Assembly (NCBI GenBank): GCA_017506865.1
Contig: JAFCMP010000514.1
Coordinates: 558,001-622,000, forward strand
From: Tribonema minus
Taxonomy: Eukaryota > Sar > Xanthophyceae > Tribonematales > Tribonemataceae
DNA length: 64,000 nt
Direction: 5' to 3'
The first letter of the stretch is position 1. Every line of letters begins with the position of its first letter. Below are positions 19,354-30,315 of this stretch, piece after piece. The translations under genes were made by a program, and so were the position numbers. The notes under the pieces are model-generated. The model did not search any database and was not told where the DNA came from. It saw only the letters and a program-made list of their open reading frames with translations.

Positions 19354-21410
19354 CTAGATGCCGCTGGTGCTGCTAGCAGTATCCGATGAGTCACTGCTTG
19401 TCCCGGTGCTAGTTGTAGTAGTGCCAGTAGCGCTTGTGCCAGCACATGCATCCGAGCCCTGAGCGCCGCTGCCAGCACCGCCGCAGTGGTAACCGGAACC
19501 GACAGCAAACGGGATGGGGTCGCAGCTCCCATCCGACTGTATTTGTGACGTCAGCTGAGTGATGATGTCCTGGTCGCCAGGTGTTGTTGAAAATGCGGGC
19601 ACGCGCACGTCCAGTTGCACTCCTGTGGGTGTCCAACTCTCAGCAGGGAAGGTACCGATCATGGGGATGCCCAGCAAAGCCAGGGTGACTTTCACTTGCA
19701 CCTGGTAGACCTCAAAAATTGCTGAGTACTGCAACTTGTTGACGACAGTGACCACGCCGCCACCTCCTTCTGGTACTTGAGATGATACCGATCGCGAGAC
19801 AGTGCGCGTCTCTGCCTCTGAGAATGTTTTGCTGGTCAGTACGGTCTGTGTGGTGCCTGCAGTACAAAAGTGCAAGTGCAACAGAGGCAATAGGCACATC
19901 ATTAGCTGCAGCCACGACAGCCTGAGTACCGCTGGTCCATATGACGAACTGTGCAGATCCATCAGCCTGAGTGACTTTTGTCAATATGCTGTCTTCGCAG
20001 TATGATTCATGATGAAAGTCGAAGCAGAAACAATATTTTGCATCGAGTTTCAAATTTAGGCATCAGTGGCCATGCTGGGGTTCTACTCATGTGCGATCAT
20101 TGTTGAGCAGTAGTCATGGTACTTTATAGTATACTACTAGTACTGAGTAGCAGCCACCATTGGGACAGCCACCTTTGAGCTACTACAATGATTATAGTGA
20201 TAAGCGGTTACGGTACAACGTCACGGTGGCGAACGCGCATGACGCCATGACGCAGCTGCGTGCTATTACATAGAATGTACAAGCCGTCGGTGTATACTAT
20301 AGAAACACAGGAGTGATCCTGCTTATCGACACTTGAAGACTGCACGGCATTGCTGCACTATCACATTGATGTAACGCATACCGCAATAAGGAATGTCACA
20401 GTGCTTCAAGCTGGCAATCAATTGATGCGCTGTTGTGGCACCGTGACTGGCGGGCTCAGCAGTCATTTTGAATGTCACTAATAGTATGGCACACGGTGGC
20501 GCAATCACTCACTTGAACTGCTGGCATTCTGCACGGACGTGGCGACATCCATCTTGAACTTTTCTGACACCTTGACGTCGACGCCAAATGCACCAGCTCC
20601 GACTTCGAGGCCGACCTCAAGGGACTTGGTGTCTGTCCTGCCTGTCGTGGTGGTAGTTCCTTCCGTGGTGGCGGTCGAAGAGGAGTCCGTGGCGCTGATA
20701 GTGGACATGTATGAATAAGTCACCGTCTCAGTCACTGGAGTGGAGCCCCCCAAAGGCGAGCAGAGGAAGGTCCCTAATACTTCATCGTCTCCATACTTCG
20801 TGGTAGGCCGTTCGGCAGGGCCGCAGATAACCTGCAGACAGCGACAGTAGCAAGAGGGTGTCGCACAGCACGGTGAGAGAGCAGCCTGAGGGCAGCTGTT
20901 GCACCAAATACCACTGTAGATGCGCCACTCAATTGTTGCATCGTTTATGGCGGCATATAAATAGCCAAGTTTTAGTGACCCAGACAGAGCTCATTGACAC
21001 GTCTAGACCCCAAATCGAACTTCGGAACTTCCCACAAGCACTGCCAGCACTGCGTGAGGTTACAGCCCGCGCATAGAAACCATACATCGAGTGACACGGC
21101 AAAGCACCCCCAGCATTACTACGGATCACGTCACCTGATACTCCCACAACACTTCGTTGTTGTTGCTGTTGAGCGTCCGAAGAAACTCGATGTCCCCGGC
21201 CGGGCCGCACCACGGAGGCAGGCCATCGAAAGGCAAGATTGCCGCGGTCAACTCGGGCGTGGTAGCGAGAGGAATATCGTAAGAATAATACTGTACTGGT
21301 GGCACCGTGGCGTCGGACGTTGATTGGAGGACACGCCGGCCGCCCCTGAGGTTGCCAGCCGCAGCGGTCGATGCGAAGATGCTCAAGAAAAGCAACTTAA
21401 CGGAGCACAT
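19354..21410 (-). CDS. Secreted Ser/Thr-rich protein, possibly aerolysin-like beta-pore-forming fold
   Basis: Three exons: 21410-21135, 20831-20513 and 19856-19354. Donors are CAG|GTGACG and AA|GTGAGT; acceptors are CTGCAG. The sum is 1098 nt (365 aa) and the phases close. The start at 21410 gives a textbook signal peptide (KLLFLSIFASTAAAG); an upstream in-frame ATG would bury it. The middle has alternating Ser/Thr stretches (SYMSTISATDSSSTATTEG) followed by a short Gly-rich segment and further Thr/Ser strands. This resembles the long membrane-inserting strands of aerolysin/ETX-MTX2-type proteins. The C-terminus is a low-complexity Ser/Thr/Gly tail after a Cys pair. The family call is inference from composition and strand pattern; a wall or adhesion protein is the alternative. 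The retroelement begins within about 200 bp upstream on the opposite strand. Confidence 0.55.
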
Positions 21411-21760
21411 GCTGAGGAGCACGCTGTTGTCGAAGAGGCTGGTGGCGATGTTGCAGAGTGGAGTGACCTCCTCCCCCCGCGAGCGCGGAGCGGACCCCCC
21501 CGGCGGGGTCTGGGTTTTTGGGTTGAAATCTTTCAAGAAATATTTTGCCTATGTTGATCGTTCGCGCCAAGCAAAGGTGAAGTTTCTGAGAGAACTTCAC
21601 AAACCGTGGTGCAGGGGTGGATTTTGCTGGCGCCACGTTGGTGACTCGCACCCTGTGTGCCTGCTGTTCAGCCAACGCTCGGCACCCTCCACGAGGGGCA
21701 GCCGCCACCGTGTCCCAGGGGCGGGGCAGGGCCCGCCCCATTTCAACTTCAAGTCGTTTC

Positions 21761-24253
21761 ATGCCATCCGAAGCGATGGAGGTGGTGCTGCCAGCGGCGA
21801 CTGGCGACACGCCAGCTGGCCCAAATGGTCGCGCGGCCACCCCTCCTGCTGCTGCTGCCTCGTGGGCGGCCAAAGCCGCCAAAACTGCGACAACACCCCC
21901 GTCGCTTACAGCGAAGAGCAACCTGCTTCGGGAGGAGGCACGGCTGCTGCACGGCCACGATGGAGCCTACTTCACTCCCCGAGGCAGCTACACGCCAACC
22001 CCAGCCCCATCCGCCCTCACTCCAGGGCAGCTAGACCAACAGGCGAGCGAGATGTTCCACGCCGCGGAACAGGAGCAGTACTTCTTCGTGCCCCCCGCTG
22101 TCGCGGCGGTGGGGCGCCAGGGTGGAGCCGCTGCGGGCCGCCTCATGGCGATGGCGGCGCGCGTGCAGGGCCGTCCGACAGCGGAGGGACAGCCATTTGT
22201 GCCGCCGGCGGCGGCAGCCGGCACAGACCTAGTCTCGTTTACGGTGGATCCAGTCACCTGCTACACCCAGGAGCACTTGGCTGCCTTGCCGGCCAGCGTC
22301 CGCGCACTGTTAGCAGAGCTCGCGCCGGCCCGTCAGCCTCACGAGCGCGAGCGCAGCACCCCTGCGGCGGCTGCACAGCGCCGCGCCCGACTCACGCGGG
22401 GGCGCCAGCAGCTGCTAGCGGCGGCGCTCACGCACATGCACGACGCGGCGAGGGCCGGCGCTGGAGACGCTGCCTCACTTGCGTCCCTATTCAAGGGTGC
22501 AGAGACGCTGGGGCCTCTGTCGCCTCGTGATGACTTCCGCACGCTATGCTTGCGGGCGCCGGCCGCGCTCGTTGACGCGGCGCTCGGAACGGTCGGCGAC
22601 TCCGCTGACTTCAGCTTCAGCGGCTTCCGCCTGCGCATCACCCGCGCTGGTGACATGAGCGCCCCGGTCACGGTCACCGTGCGCGGCGCGCCGGCGGCGT
22701 GGTCTGCAGCGCAGCTTGCAATGCTGCTTGCGCCCGCACTCGCAGCTCCTGGCATGCCCATCGCGCCGGTGCGCTTGCGGGCGGGCGGCGGCGGCACTTC
22801 CGCCGCCTTTCTGCTGCTGGCCAGCGCTCTGAAGACCTGCGGCGTAGGCATTAACGGTGCGGCCTCATCCGCGGCGCTGGCGTCGGCGGCATCGCCAGGC
22901 GCCGCGGGTGTTTGGGAGCTAACAGTGGTCCGCGGCGTTGCGCGGCGACTCGCGCACTCGGTCCTATGCGCGGTGGACGGCACGGAAGTAGCGCTGCGGC
23001 TGCTGGGCCCTGACAATCTGACAGCGTGCCCGTCCTGCCTGCGACGGCACTTCACGCGCCCGGGTCAGCAGTGCCGGGCAACGCGCTGCGCGCACACCAC
23101 GCTCCCCGCGGCCTGCACCACGCCAGCCGCCGCCACTGGCACAGCCGCCGGTGCCCCTGCGGTAGCCACGGCTGCAGCCGCCGCGGCGGCAGCCGCCGCG
23201 ACGCAGCGTGCGCCCACCGGCGCCGCCGCCTCGCACCCCCCAGCGCCGGCGGCGACCGGCGCCGCCGCGACGGACGCTGCCGCCGCCTCGACGCCCGCGC
23301 TGGCGAGCGCGTCGCCGGGCGCCTCGCCGCCGCCGCCGGCGGCCGACGCGGACCCTGCGCAGCTGGGCCAGGAGCAGCGCATTCAGCAGCTGCAGGGGGC
23401 CATCCTGGAGGGGAGGACCGCGCGGAAGGGGCTGCAGCAGCAGGTCAAGGCACTGACAAAGCTGCTGGCAGCCTCCGAGGCGGGAAAGCGGGCTGCTGAG
23501 GCCGATCGCGACCGGTCTCTGGCAGAGCAAGTTCGTGCGGAGCGGCTGGCGGCGCAGCAACGGAGCCTGCGCGAAGGAGAGCAGGTGCGCAACGCTGCGG
23601 CGACCGCTCGACTCGAGGCGCAGCTGACAGCGGAAGCGGCGCGCGCTGCGAGCGTGGCGGTGCCGGCGGCGGACGCCGCCGGCGCGGTGGCCACCACGCC
23701 CGTGGCGGGAGACCTTGAGGCTAGCTCTGCAGCGGCTGGCGCTGCGGCGGCGGTGGCGGCGGACGGGGCAACGGCGGCGGGCGCGGCGGCGGCAGGCGCG
23801 GCGGCGGCGGGCGCGCCGCCGCCTGCTGTAGGTGCTGCCAGCGCGGCAGCGGCAGCGGCCGCAAGCGCGGCAGCGGACCCCGCGGTGGCACTGGAGGCAG
23901 CGGCGGCGCCGCGGCAGCCGCCGCGCTCTTGCTCACACGGGCGCTCGCGGTGTCGGCGCGCATCGTCGCCAGCGGCTCGGCACGGCAGCGACTGCAGCGC
24001 CTCCCCCTCGCGCAGTAGGCAGCCCCCCATGCCTGCCAGTGACAGCAGCGCGCTTATGTCCGACAGTGGCACACCCCGCGCCAGCCGCAAGCGCACGGCT
24101 GCTGAGCGCACGCCGGGCTCGGCGGCGGAACCCCCCGCTGCACGCCCCGCGCGCGGGCTGCCCCAAGGTCAGTCCGCCGCCGACCGCTTCCTCTCCACCT
24201 CGACGGCCCAGCCGCCGGCACCGGAGGGAGGCGGCGGCGCCTCGGGCCTGTAA
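21761..24253 (+). CDS. Retroelement ORF1 protein
   Basis: 830 codons from the ATG at 21761 (the frame is open from about 21617) to TAA. Residues 1-420 are Ala-rich with an ordered-looking block. A Cys/His cluster follows at about 423-443 (C-x2-C-x3-H-x7-C-x4-C). After an Ala-rich linker a predicted coiled coil spans about 537-630, then a second Ala-rich linker and a basic Ser/Arg-rich tail. ORF1 proteins of non-LTR elements are usually RNA-binding chaperones that form particles through a coiled coil, which fits. It ends 33 nt before the next ORF and in the same frame. The extreme GC and Ala bias differs from neighbouring host exons. Confidence 0.75.
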   Translation: MPSEAMEVVLPAATGDTPAGPNGRAATPPAAAASWAAKAAKTATTPPSLTAKSNLLREEARLLHGHDGAYFTPRGSYTPTPAPSALTPGQLDQQASEMFHAAEQEQYFFVPPAVAAVGRQGGAAAGRLMAMAARVQGRPTAEGQPFVPPAAAAGTDLVSFTVDPVTCYTQEHLAALPASVRALLAELAPARQPHERERSTPAAAAQRRARLTRGRQQLLAAALTHMHDAARAGAGDAASLASLFKGAETLGPLSPRDDFRTLCLRAPAALVDAALGTVGDSADFSFSGFRLRITRAGDMSAPVTVTVRGAPAAWSAAQLAMLLAPALAAPGMPIAPVRLRAGGGGTSAAFLLLASALKTCGVGINGAASSAALASAASPGAAGVWELTVVRGVARRLAHSVLCAVDGTEVALRLLGPDNLTACPSCLRRHFTRPGQQCRATRCAHTTLPAACTTPAAATGTAAGAPAVATAAAAAAAAAATQRAPTGAAASHPPAPAATGAAATDAAAASTPALASASPGASPPPPAADADPAQLGQEQRIQQLQGAILEGRTARKGLQQQVKALTKLLAASEAGKRAAEADRDRSLAEQVRAERLAAQQRSLREGEQVRNAAATARLEAQLTAEAARAASVAVPAADAAGAVATTPVAGDLEASSAAAGAAAAVAADGATAAGAAAAGAAAAGAPPPAVGAASAAAAAAASAAADPAVALEAAAAPRQPPRSCSHGRSRCRRASSPAARHGSDCSASPSRSRQPPMPASDSSALMSDSGTPRASRKRTAAERTPGSAAEPPAARPARGLPQGQSAADRFLSTSTAQPPAPEGGGGASGL

Positions 24254-24286
24254 GCCGCCGGTGCGGCGCTCCCCTCATCCACCGTA

Positions 24287-26929
24287 ATGATGTCTGACTC
24301 TACTTCAGGGGGAGCCGCACCGGCGGCCATTGCGGCAGCTGCTGCTGCAGCAGCGGCTGCCGCGGCGGGCATAGACCCTGCGCAGCCTGAGGCAGTGCAG
24401 GCGCCCGCTCAGCCTGCAACGGCTGCCATCTATCCGCGCTGCCCTTTATATGACACTGGCTGCCTCTTTCGGGTGCCAGTGCCCAAACCGCGCCTCCGCC
24501 GGAACGGGGAGGCGCACACGCTCACGGCGCAGACGTCGGCGTCGCTGGCGCTGGCGCGCCGCATCGCCACGACGCTGGCGGATCACCAGCGCCGCAAGCA
24601 TCCGAATGTGCCTGCCGACTTTCTCGCGCGTATGCAGGCGGTCGACGATGAGTGTTTGACTCTCCACCGAGCCGGCGCAGGCACCTACTACGCCGTGGAA
24701 CCCGAGCTGCTACTCTGCGCATGCGCCTCGTGCGGCGAGCCAGGGTGCGTGCGCACGAAATTGCACCAGCGCGACCACCTGTACAAGTCCCGGGAGGCGG
24801 CCGCAACGCAGCGGCCACACGGGCCCCGCGTCGCGCCTCTGCCCCCCATCCTCCCCCTCTCTACAGCCAGCGGCGGCGCGCGCGGCCCCGGCGCCCGCGC
24901 AGCTGCCGCTGTGGCTGCGGCAGGGCCAACATGGCGCAGCGCGCTTCCGCTCTGGACGCTGGCGCCGCTCTCGCCCGCGCGCGCAGCGCTTGACGACCTC
25001 TCCTTTGACTATGTTCTGCAGCAGCAACTGGTGGTCGGCCGCTGCATTCGCCTGGAGCACCACTCGGACTTCACAGCCGCCTTGACGGCCACGCTGGCGG
25101 GCCTCCGGGAAGCGCAGACGGCGGTAGCGCAGGCACACGGGGTTGAGGCAGCGGCACAGGCGTCCGCCACAGCCGGTGCATGGTGCAAGCTGCTGCATCT
25201 GCTGCCGTGCCTGCTGCTTGTACCCAACGGCTCCCTGCCGCGGGCGCACCGTTTTGCGGCCTTCGTGGCAGGCGACCTGGACCTGCTCACGCGCACAGCG
25301 CTGGCCTTCTGCCGCCGCGGCGCCGCCCGTGCGTGCACGCGCCGCGCTAGGTCTATGACGGAGGCGGCGGCGGCAGTGCGGGAGCGCGCGGCGGCGACGG
25401 CGCGGCAGCCGGGCGGCGTCGGGCGCGCCGCGCGGCTGCTGGCGGAGGGTGCTGACACATCTGCCCCCCGCGACTCCGCTACCTTGCATAAACTGCAGGC
25501 TAAACACCCAGCTGGCGATGCGTCTGCGAAGCTGGATGCCGCGGCATCGCGGGCGCGCAGCTTGGTGGCGGCGGCGGCGCTGGCGGCGCCGGCACCACTC
25601 AACTGCGCTTCATTCACGGCGGACGGGCTACGCGAGGCCATCCTCGCCACCAACCCTGGCTCGGCCGCCGGTCCCTCTGGGCTGCGCAACTCCCACCTCC
25701 AGCAGTGCGTCCGGCACACGGCGCACACGTCGGGGCGCACGGTTGACTGGCTTCTTGAGCTGCTGGCGTGGCTGGGTACCGCGGTGTACTCCACCCCCGC
25801 CGCGCTGCCCGCCCCCTTTTGGCGCCTTCACGCGGCCGCGCGCCTCAGCGCTGTGGGCGAGAAGGCGCGCCCCATCGCGTGCGGCGACACCATCCGCCGC
25901 CTGTTCGCCCGCACCTTCTGCACGGACACCCGGGACCGCGTCTCCGCGCTGCTGGAACCAATTGGCCAGTTTGGGGTCGGCGCGCGGGGGGGCGCAGAGA
26001 GAGTGGCGCTCATGGCGCAGCTCACGCATGAGTGCGGCGGCGTGCTCCTTGCCATTGACGGCAGTAATGCCTTCAACGCGCTGTCGCGCTCGGCAGTCCT
26101 CACCGCGGTGGCCGAGCATCTGCCTGGCCTGTACGGCTACGTCGAGCACATCTACGGCCCCGGCCGGGCCCCTTGGCTACAATTTGGCCTAGATGGGCAC
26201 GCCGACGCCGCCAACATCCTCTCCCAACAGGGCGTGCAGCAGGGCGACCCATTGGGGCCGCTGCTGTTCGCGCTGGCACTGCTCGGCACCATGGTGGCTG
26301 CCCGCGCCAAGTTCCCGCAACTGGCACTTCCGGGCTACCTCGATGACCTCACCACCATGACGCCCAGCTGTGACGCGCCGGTGCTCGGTCACGTTGGCCG
26401 CGCGTTCTGCTTCATACAACAGGCGCTGAGCGAGCTCAACATTCAGGTCAACGTCACGAAATGCGCGGCGCTGGTGCCGGCCTCAGGCGGCGCCCGCGAG
26501 CGCGCCGCCGCCGTCTTTGCCGCCGCCAATGTCCCCGTACCAGTATGTGACGACGGCATCACGCTGATGGGGGTGCCGGTCGGCACCGAGGGCTTCGTGC
26601 GCGCGCAAGTGGCGGCGACCCTTCGTGCCCCCGGCACCGACCGCCTGGTTGCGGAGCTTGTGCAGATGGAGGATGTGCAGGCTGCCTTCTCCATTCTGCG
26701 TCTTGCCGTCCCCGCCCGCGCAGGGCATGTCTCGCGCAATACAGCGCCATCCCTAACGCACGAGGAGCTACGGCGCTTCGACGCCATCACGCTAGCGGCC
26801 GTGGCCGCGCTGGCGCAGGAGCCATCGGCGGGTCTTACGCCGCCGGCCCACCAGGGCGCGCCGGCGGCGGGTGACGATTGCCGCGGCCCGCCGGCGGTTT
26901 CGGCGGCGGCGGCGCCGCCCTCTCTGTAG
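24287..26929 (+). CDS. Retroelement reverse transcriptase ORF
   Basis: 880 codons. The N-terminal region has a C-x5-C...H-x5-H finger-like pattern (about residues 48-105) and a second Cys/His cluster (CACASCGEPGC, H-x4-H), as in R2-type elements. RT blocks: a fingers region NPGSAAGPSGLRNSHL; ARPIACGDTIRRLFAR; motif A DGSNAFNAL with Asp at about 591; motif B QGVQQGDPLGPLLFALAL at about 650; motif C YLDD at about 684-687 instead of the common F/YADD. All three catalytic Asp residues are present, so the domain could be active. The ORF ends with TAG at 26927 in a low-complexity linker; the downstream endonuclease continues in the same frame. Confidence 0.88.
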   Translation: MMSDSTSGGAAPAAIAAAAAAAAAAAAGIDPAQPEAVQAPAQPATAAIYPRCPLYDTGCLFRVPVPKPRLRRNGEAHTLTAQTSASLALARRIATTLADHQRRKHPNVPADFLARMQAVDDECLTLHRAGAGTYYAVEPELLLCACASCGEPGCVRTKLHQRDHLYKSREAAATQRPHGPRVAPLPPILPLSTASGGARGPGARAAAAVAAAGPTWRSALPLWTLAPLSPARAALDDLSFDYVLQQQLVVGRCIRLEHHSDFTAALTATLAGLREAQTAVAQAHGVEAAAQASATAGAWCKLLHLLPCLLLVPNGSLPRAHRFAAFVAGDLDLLTRTALAFCRRGAARACTRRARSMTEAAAAVRERAAATARQPGGVGRAARLLAEGADTSAPRDSATLHKLQAKHPAGDASAKLDAAASRARSLVAAAALAAPAPLNCASFTADGLREAILATNPGSAAGPSGLRNSHLQQCVRHTAHTSGRTVDWLLELLAWLGTAVYSTPAALPAPFWRLHAAARLSAVGEKARPIACGDTIRRLFARTFCTDTRDRVSALLEPIGQFGVGARGGAERVALMAQLTHECGGVLLAIDGSNAFNALSRSAVLTAVAEHLPGLYGYVEHIYGPGRAPWLQFGLDGHADAANILSQQGVQQGDPLGPLLFALALLGTMVAARAKFPQLALPGYLDDLTTMTPSCDAPVLGHVGRAFCFIQQALSELNIQVNVTKCAALVPASGGARERAAAVFAAANVPVPVCDDGITLMGVPVGTEGFVRAQVAATLRAPGTDRLVAELVQMEDVQAAFSILRLAVPARAGHVSRNTAPSLTHEELRRFDAITLAAVAALAQEPSAGLTPPAHQGAPAAGDDCRGPPAVSAAAAPPSL

Positions 26930-26938
26930 GCGGCGGCA

Positions 26939-28465
26939 GTGGCATGGGTACGCGGCGCCGACTGGGGTGGCGAGGCCCCAGTGACGCTACCAGCACATCA
27001 GCAGGTACGCGTGCATCTGCGGCTGGGGAGTGGTGGCTTTGGCGTGCTGGGCGCGGCGCCCCGTGCATGTGCCGCATTTGCTGCACGTTCCCTCGAGTGC
27101 ATGGGGCCGGCACTGGCGGCATTTCCAGTCGCGGCACGCAGCCGCGTCCTAGAGCATGCCCGCTATGGCTTCACCTTCACCCAGATAGCTACCTGCCTGC
27201 AGCAGCTGCGCAGCGGCAGCGATGAGGCTGCAGCGGCCCTCGCACTGCTCCTGCCCACAGTCTGGTACCAGGACTGGCGCCAGGACGACGGCGCATGGCG
27301 GGCGCTGCGCGATCTGCTGCAACGGGCAGGCGGAGCTGCGGGGCCGGGCATGCGGACTCGCGCCGGCGCGCGCCGCGCTGCTGCGCCAGCGGTGGCGCGC
27401 GAGCCAGGCTCTGCCCAGGCCCCGCCGGCCGCCGTGCTGCCGCGGCGTCAAGCGGCGCTATCACGGGTGCTAGACGCAGCGCTCGCCGCCACGCAGCTGC
27501 GTCGGCTTGAAGCAGCAAATGCGTTGGAAGCAGTCGCGGCGTGGCGCAGCGGCGCCTCTAAGGGGGCCATGGGTTTCTTGGCGCAATTGCCGAGCACTGA
27601 CCCAGCGGAGACCATGTCCCCGCCGGAATTCCGCGAGACGCTGCGGCGCCACCTGGGCGTGGAGCGCCCCGCCCCCGCTGCGGCGCGGTGCCCCAAGTGC
27701 CATAGACCAGTGGACTCGGGTGCCCACCTGCGCCGCTGCACACAAGGGCTTAACGTCACGCGACACAACTTGCTCGCAGACGCGCTCTTTCAGCTGCTCA
27801 AGCAGGTGGCCCACCTCCGCGGTCTCGACCGGGACACCCTTGCCCCCTTCCGCCGCTACGCGGCGCGCCACGGGTTCAACAAGTTCATGGACATCGTCTT
27901 TGGCAGCAACCAGGTCTGCCTTCCAGTCCCTAAAGTGCAGCCGAGCGCCGACGCGGTAGCAGCAGGCCGGTGCACTAAACTGCGCGGCGGCTTTGAAGTA
28001 GCTTGTTGCATAGACATCACCATACGTGACAGCTCATGCCCCTCCCGCCTCCGTCAGGCTCAGGGGGGCGCGCGCGATGTGCAGCGCGTGCTTGAATCGG
28101 CTTCGCAGGAAAAGATAGACACAATGTCATAGTATTACGTAGTCTCAGGGGCCCTGGACCCCACTACACACACCCTATTTTCCGCAGCCTTTGACCACTT
28201 CGGCGCTATGTCACGCGACACCCAAGCGCTGCTACACGCACTCGCCGAGCAGAGCTCGCAGGGCAGCTACAATCTCGCGCAGCGCGTTGCCTTCTGGCGC
28301 CGCCGCACCTCCCTCGCGCTACAGCGCGCGCTCACACGTGTCGTGATCGACAACTGGAACGCAGTCATTGCCCCTGATGGCGACGTCAGCGCTTACCGCC
28401 GCATCGCACTGTTGCAAGTGCCGCGGCCCTCGCCGGCCAGCGCCGAACCGCCGGCCCTTCCGTAG
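26939..28465 (+). pseudogene. Retroelement zinc-knuckle/endonuclease segment with in-frame TAG
   Basis: The segment continues the RT frame after TAG 26927-26929. Open blocks are 26939-28132 and 28133-28465, separated by TAG at 28130. The knuckle CPKCHRPVDSGAHLRRC lies near 27689, followed by NVTRHN. The endonuclease region has an SADAV block and CIDITIRD (about 27945-28030), in the positions of the PD...D core of restriction-like endonucleases. The piece after the second TAG (FDHFGAMSRDTQALLHALAE, SLALQRALTRVVIDNW) is the C-terminal block also found in the dispersed fragments. Homology across both stops suggests one ancestral polyprotein, now broken by two nonsense codons, unless the stops are read through. 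Confidence 0.7.
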
Positions 28466-28560
28466 ATTTAGTTATTGCAAGCCCGATTTATCGTGCGTGC
28501 AGCCCATGCGGTCCAGGACATAATATACAACTTCACTTTTTGCATTGGCGCGCGCAAAAT

Positions 28561-30315
28561 TAAAACGGAGTGGGTGGGTGGGTGGGCAAGGCCTAGGCAG
28601 CGACAGCGAGAGGCCGGCGACCGCGACAGGCAAGCTGAGACACAAGTGGCACCACTGATGTTCATTGTAGATCTGGCGAACTCACGCTGTCACATTAGTT
28701 GCGAAATCTAATTCTCCGACCATGCAGCTGCTGGGCCGGCTCATGACCTTAAGACATAGGTCCTCCCCCATGCTTTTAATCAACTCCTGCTTGCTGCTGA
28801 AAGCAGCTGCTGCTGACAGCACAACATCTGCAGAACGACAAAATAGCAAAGTGGCATTCAAGGTTTTTCACGATGGTACCTAGGAGCTTGCATGCCTTGA
28901 CCTGGTGTAAATAATAGTTCAGGGTTGACATGTTTGAGCAATGACTCAAGCGAGCTCCATTGACAGCATTGTGCCTCAGATGCTGTTTTTCAATGCGGTG
29001 GACGGGCCACCATGGCAACAAAGGCCGGGAGCAACGGCGCAGCTAGCCTGTTGTATTGGCATCGCCACCGAACTCTGACGACCATGAGGCGGATGTCCAC
29101 AATATCGTTTTTAGGCCAGAGGTGAGTGTTGACTGTACGACGACAAGGCAGGTCGCATGCTTTTCAAAATCTCTTTCTACTCACATGTAAAAGCAAGACG
29201 ACCATGTAAGCAGGACGACATACATGCCATTTGGCGATTTCGGTCGGAAGTCATCGTCGACATCGAGTGTGACTGTCAAGTTGCCGCATGGTACATGTGG
29301 ATTATGGTAGTAAGGCTGACATCAATCATCTGGGCTTTATGGTTGTGAGTTTGACATCAATAATCTGGGCTTTTTTGCGCTCTCGGCGAGATTGATTTAT
29401 AAAAGAAAATAGCACAATCTTACTAACAATTTTGTTGATCCATCTAGCAGCTGCCAATTGTGCTCGAAGCGTGCGAGCACCAACAGGACGGCCATTTGTA
29501 CCGCAACTATCTCCACAAGGTGCAGACTGAGCTGTGTCACGCCTACTTTGGACTGGTCATTTGCCGTATCATGCTGATCATGATGCGTGATGAGTTTTCC
29601 ATTATAATATATATAAATGTCAGAGATTGCAGACACTTTGCGCAAGGCTTTGGACTGGTCATTCCCGTATCATGCTGGTGATCAGGATGCGTGTGTTTTC
29701 CATCACTGAAGCTTATGTCAGAGACTGCAGACACTTGAAGCAACGCTTGGTGATGTCAACAGTATTGATGGCGACCCTCTGCTGCGCAATGTCTTTTGCG
29801 CTGCAGGACTCTCACACATAAGCATGTCCGGCTGCGCGATGGACAGTGTAGTCGCTGACATTCCGCTTTTCCTTCTGCTGGCTCGCAAATGATTGACCGC
29901 CACCTCCTCGCCCTCTTAGAAGGCACAGAACACCGGGCTCAACTGGGGGCAGATGCCCTGCGTGACATTGCCAACCTGGGCAAGGCGCTGTACGTGGCGT
30001 TTTGCTCCGCTATCGAGTTTTTAAAACTGTTCGCCGCTTTCAACCCGGCGTCAACCATTTCTGAAGGCATGTGTGCCCTGCTGCCGGGCGCCCGCTGCTT
30101 CTGCAAGAGAAGCGGGGACCACAACGGCTTCTGTCACGCAGCAGCGCGACCTGCGGCCGCTCAACAGCCACCTCTTTTTCGGCGCTTCCCTCGGGCGCAG
30201 CGCGGGCTACATCTTGGCACTTTCCTCCGGCTTACACGGCTGAGGAGCAGCAGATGGAACTGCTCTGCAGTAGCTGGCGCCTCCCTCGGGCACATCACGT
30301 TCTTCTTCTCCGCAG
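28561..30315. other. Mostly noncoding; 95-bp tandem duplication and an element terminus
   Basis: About 29350-29395 resembles the right terminus of the inverted-repeat element at 53.7 kb (CTGGGCTTTTTTGCGC.CTC.GCGAGA). About 29548-29645 and 29648-29745 form a roughly 95-bp tandem duplication (GGACTGGTCATT..CCGTATCATGCTG, TGTCAGAGA.TGCAGACACTT). An open frame at 29889-30130 (acidic then Cys-containing) could be an exon of the following gene, but I see no firm junction. Confidence 0.45.

Larger units (their letters stand above)
21480..28560 (+). mobile_element. Non-LTR retrotransposon with restriction-like endonuclease (R2/CRE-like architecture)
   Basis: The order is ORF1 (Cys/His cluster and coiled coil), reverse transcriptase with an N-terminal Cys/His finger, a C-x2-C-x8-H-x3-C knuckle, an endonuclease, then a short 3' tail. 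There are no long terminal repeats or integrase. All coding blocks from 21617 to 28465 share one reading frame, interrupted by TAA at 24251, TAG at 26927 and TAG at 28130. The outer limits are estimates; I found no poly(A) tail and no clear target-site duplication. A decayed relative at 14.35-16.35 kb and 3'-end fragments at 51.66, 53.24 and 54.80 kb indicate a family with many 5'-truncated copies. Confidence 0.85.

Noticed and set aside
22339..25794. Long minus-strand and alternative plus-strand frames across the retroelement
   Set aside because: High GC leaves few stops in every frame; only the frame with RT and knuckle motifs is supported.
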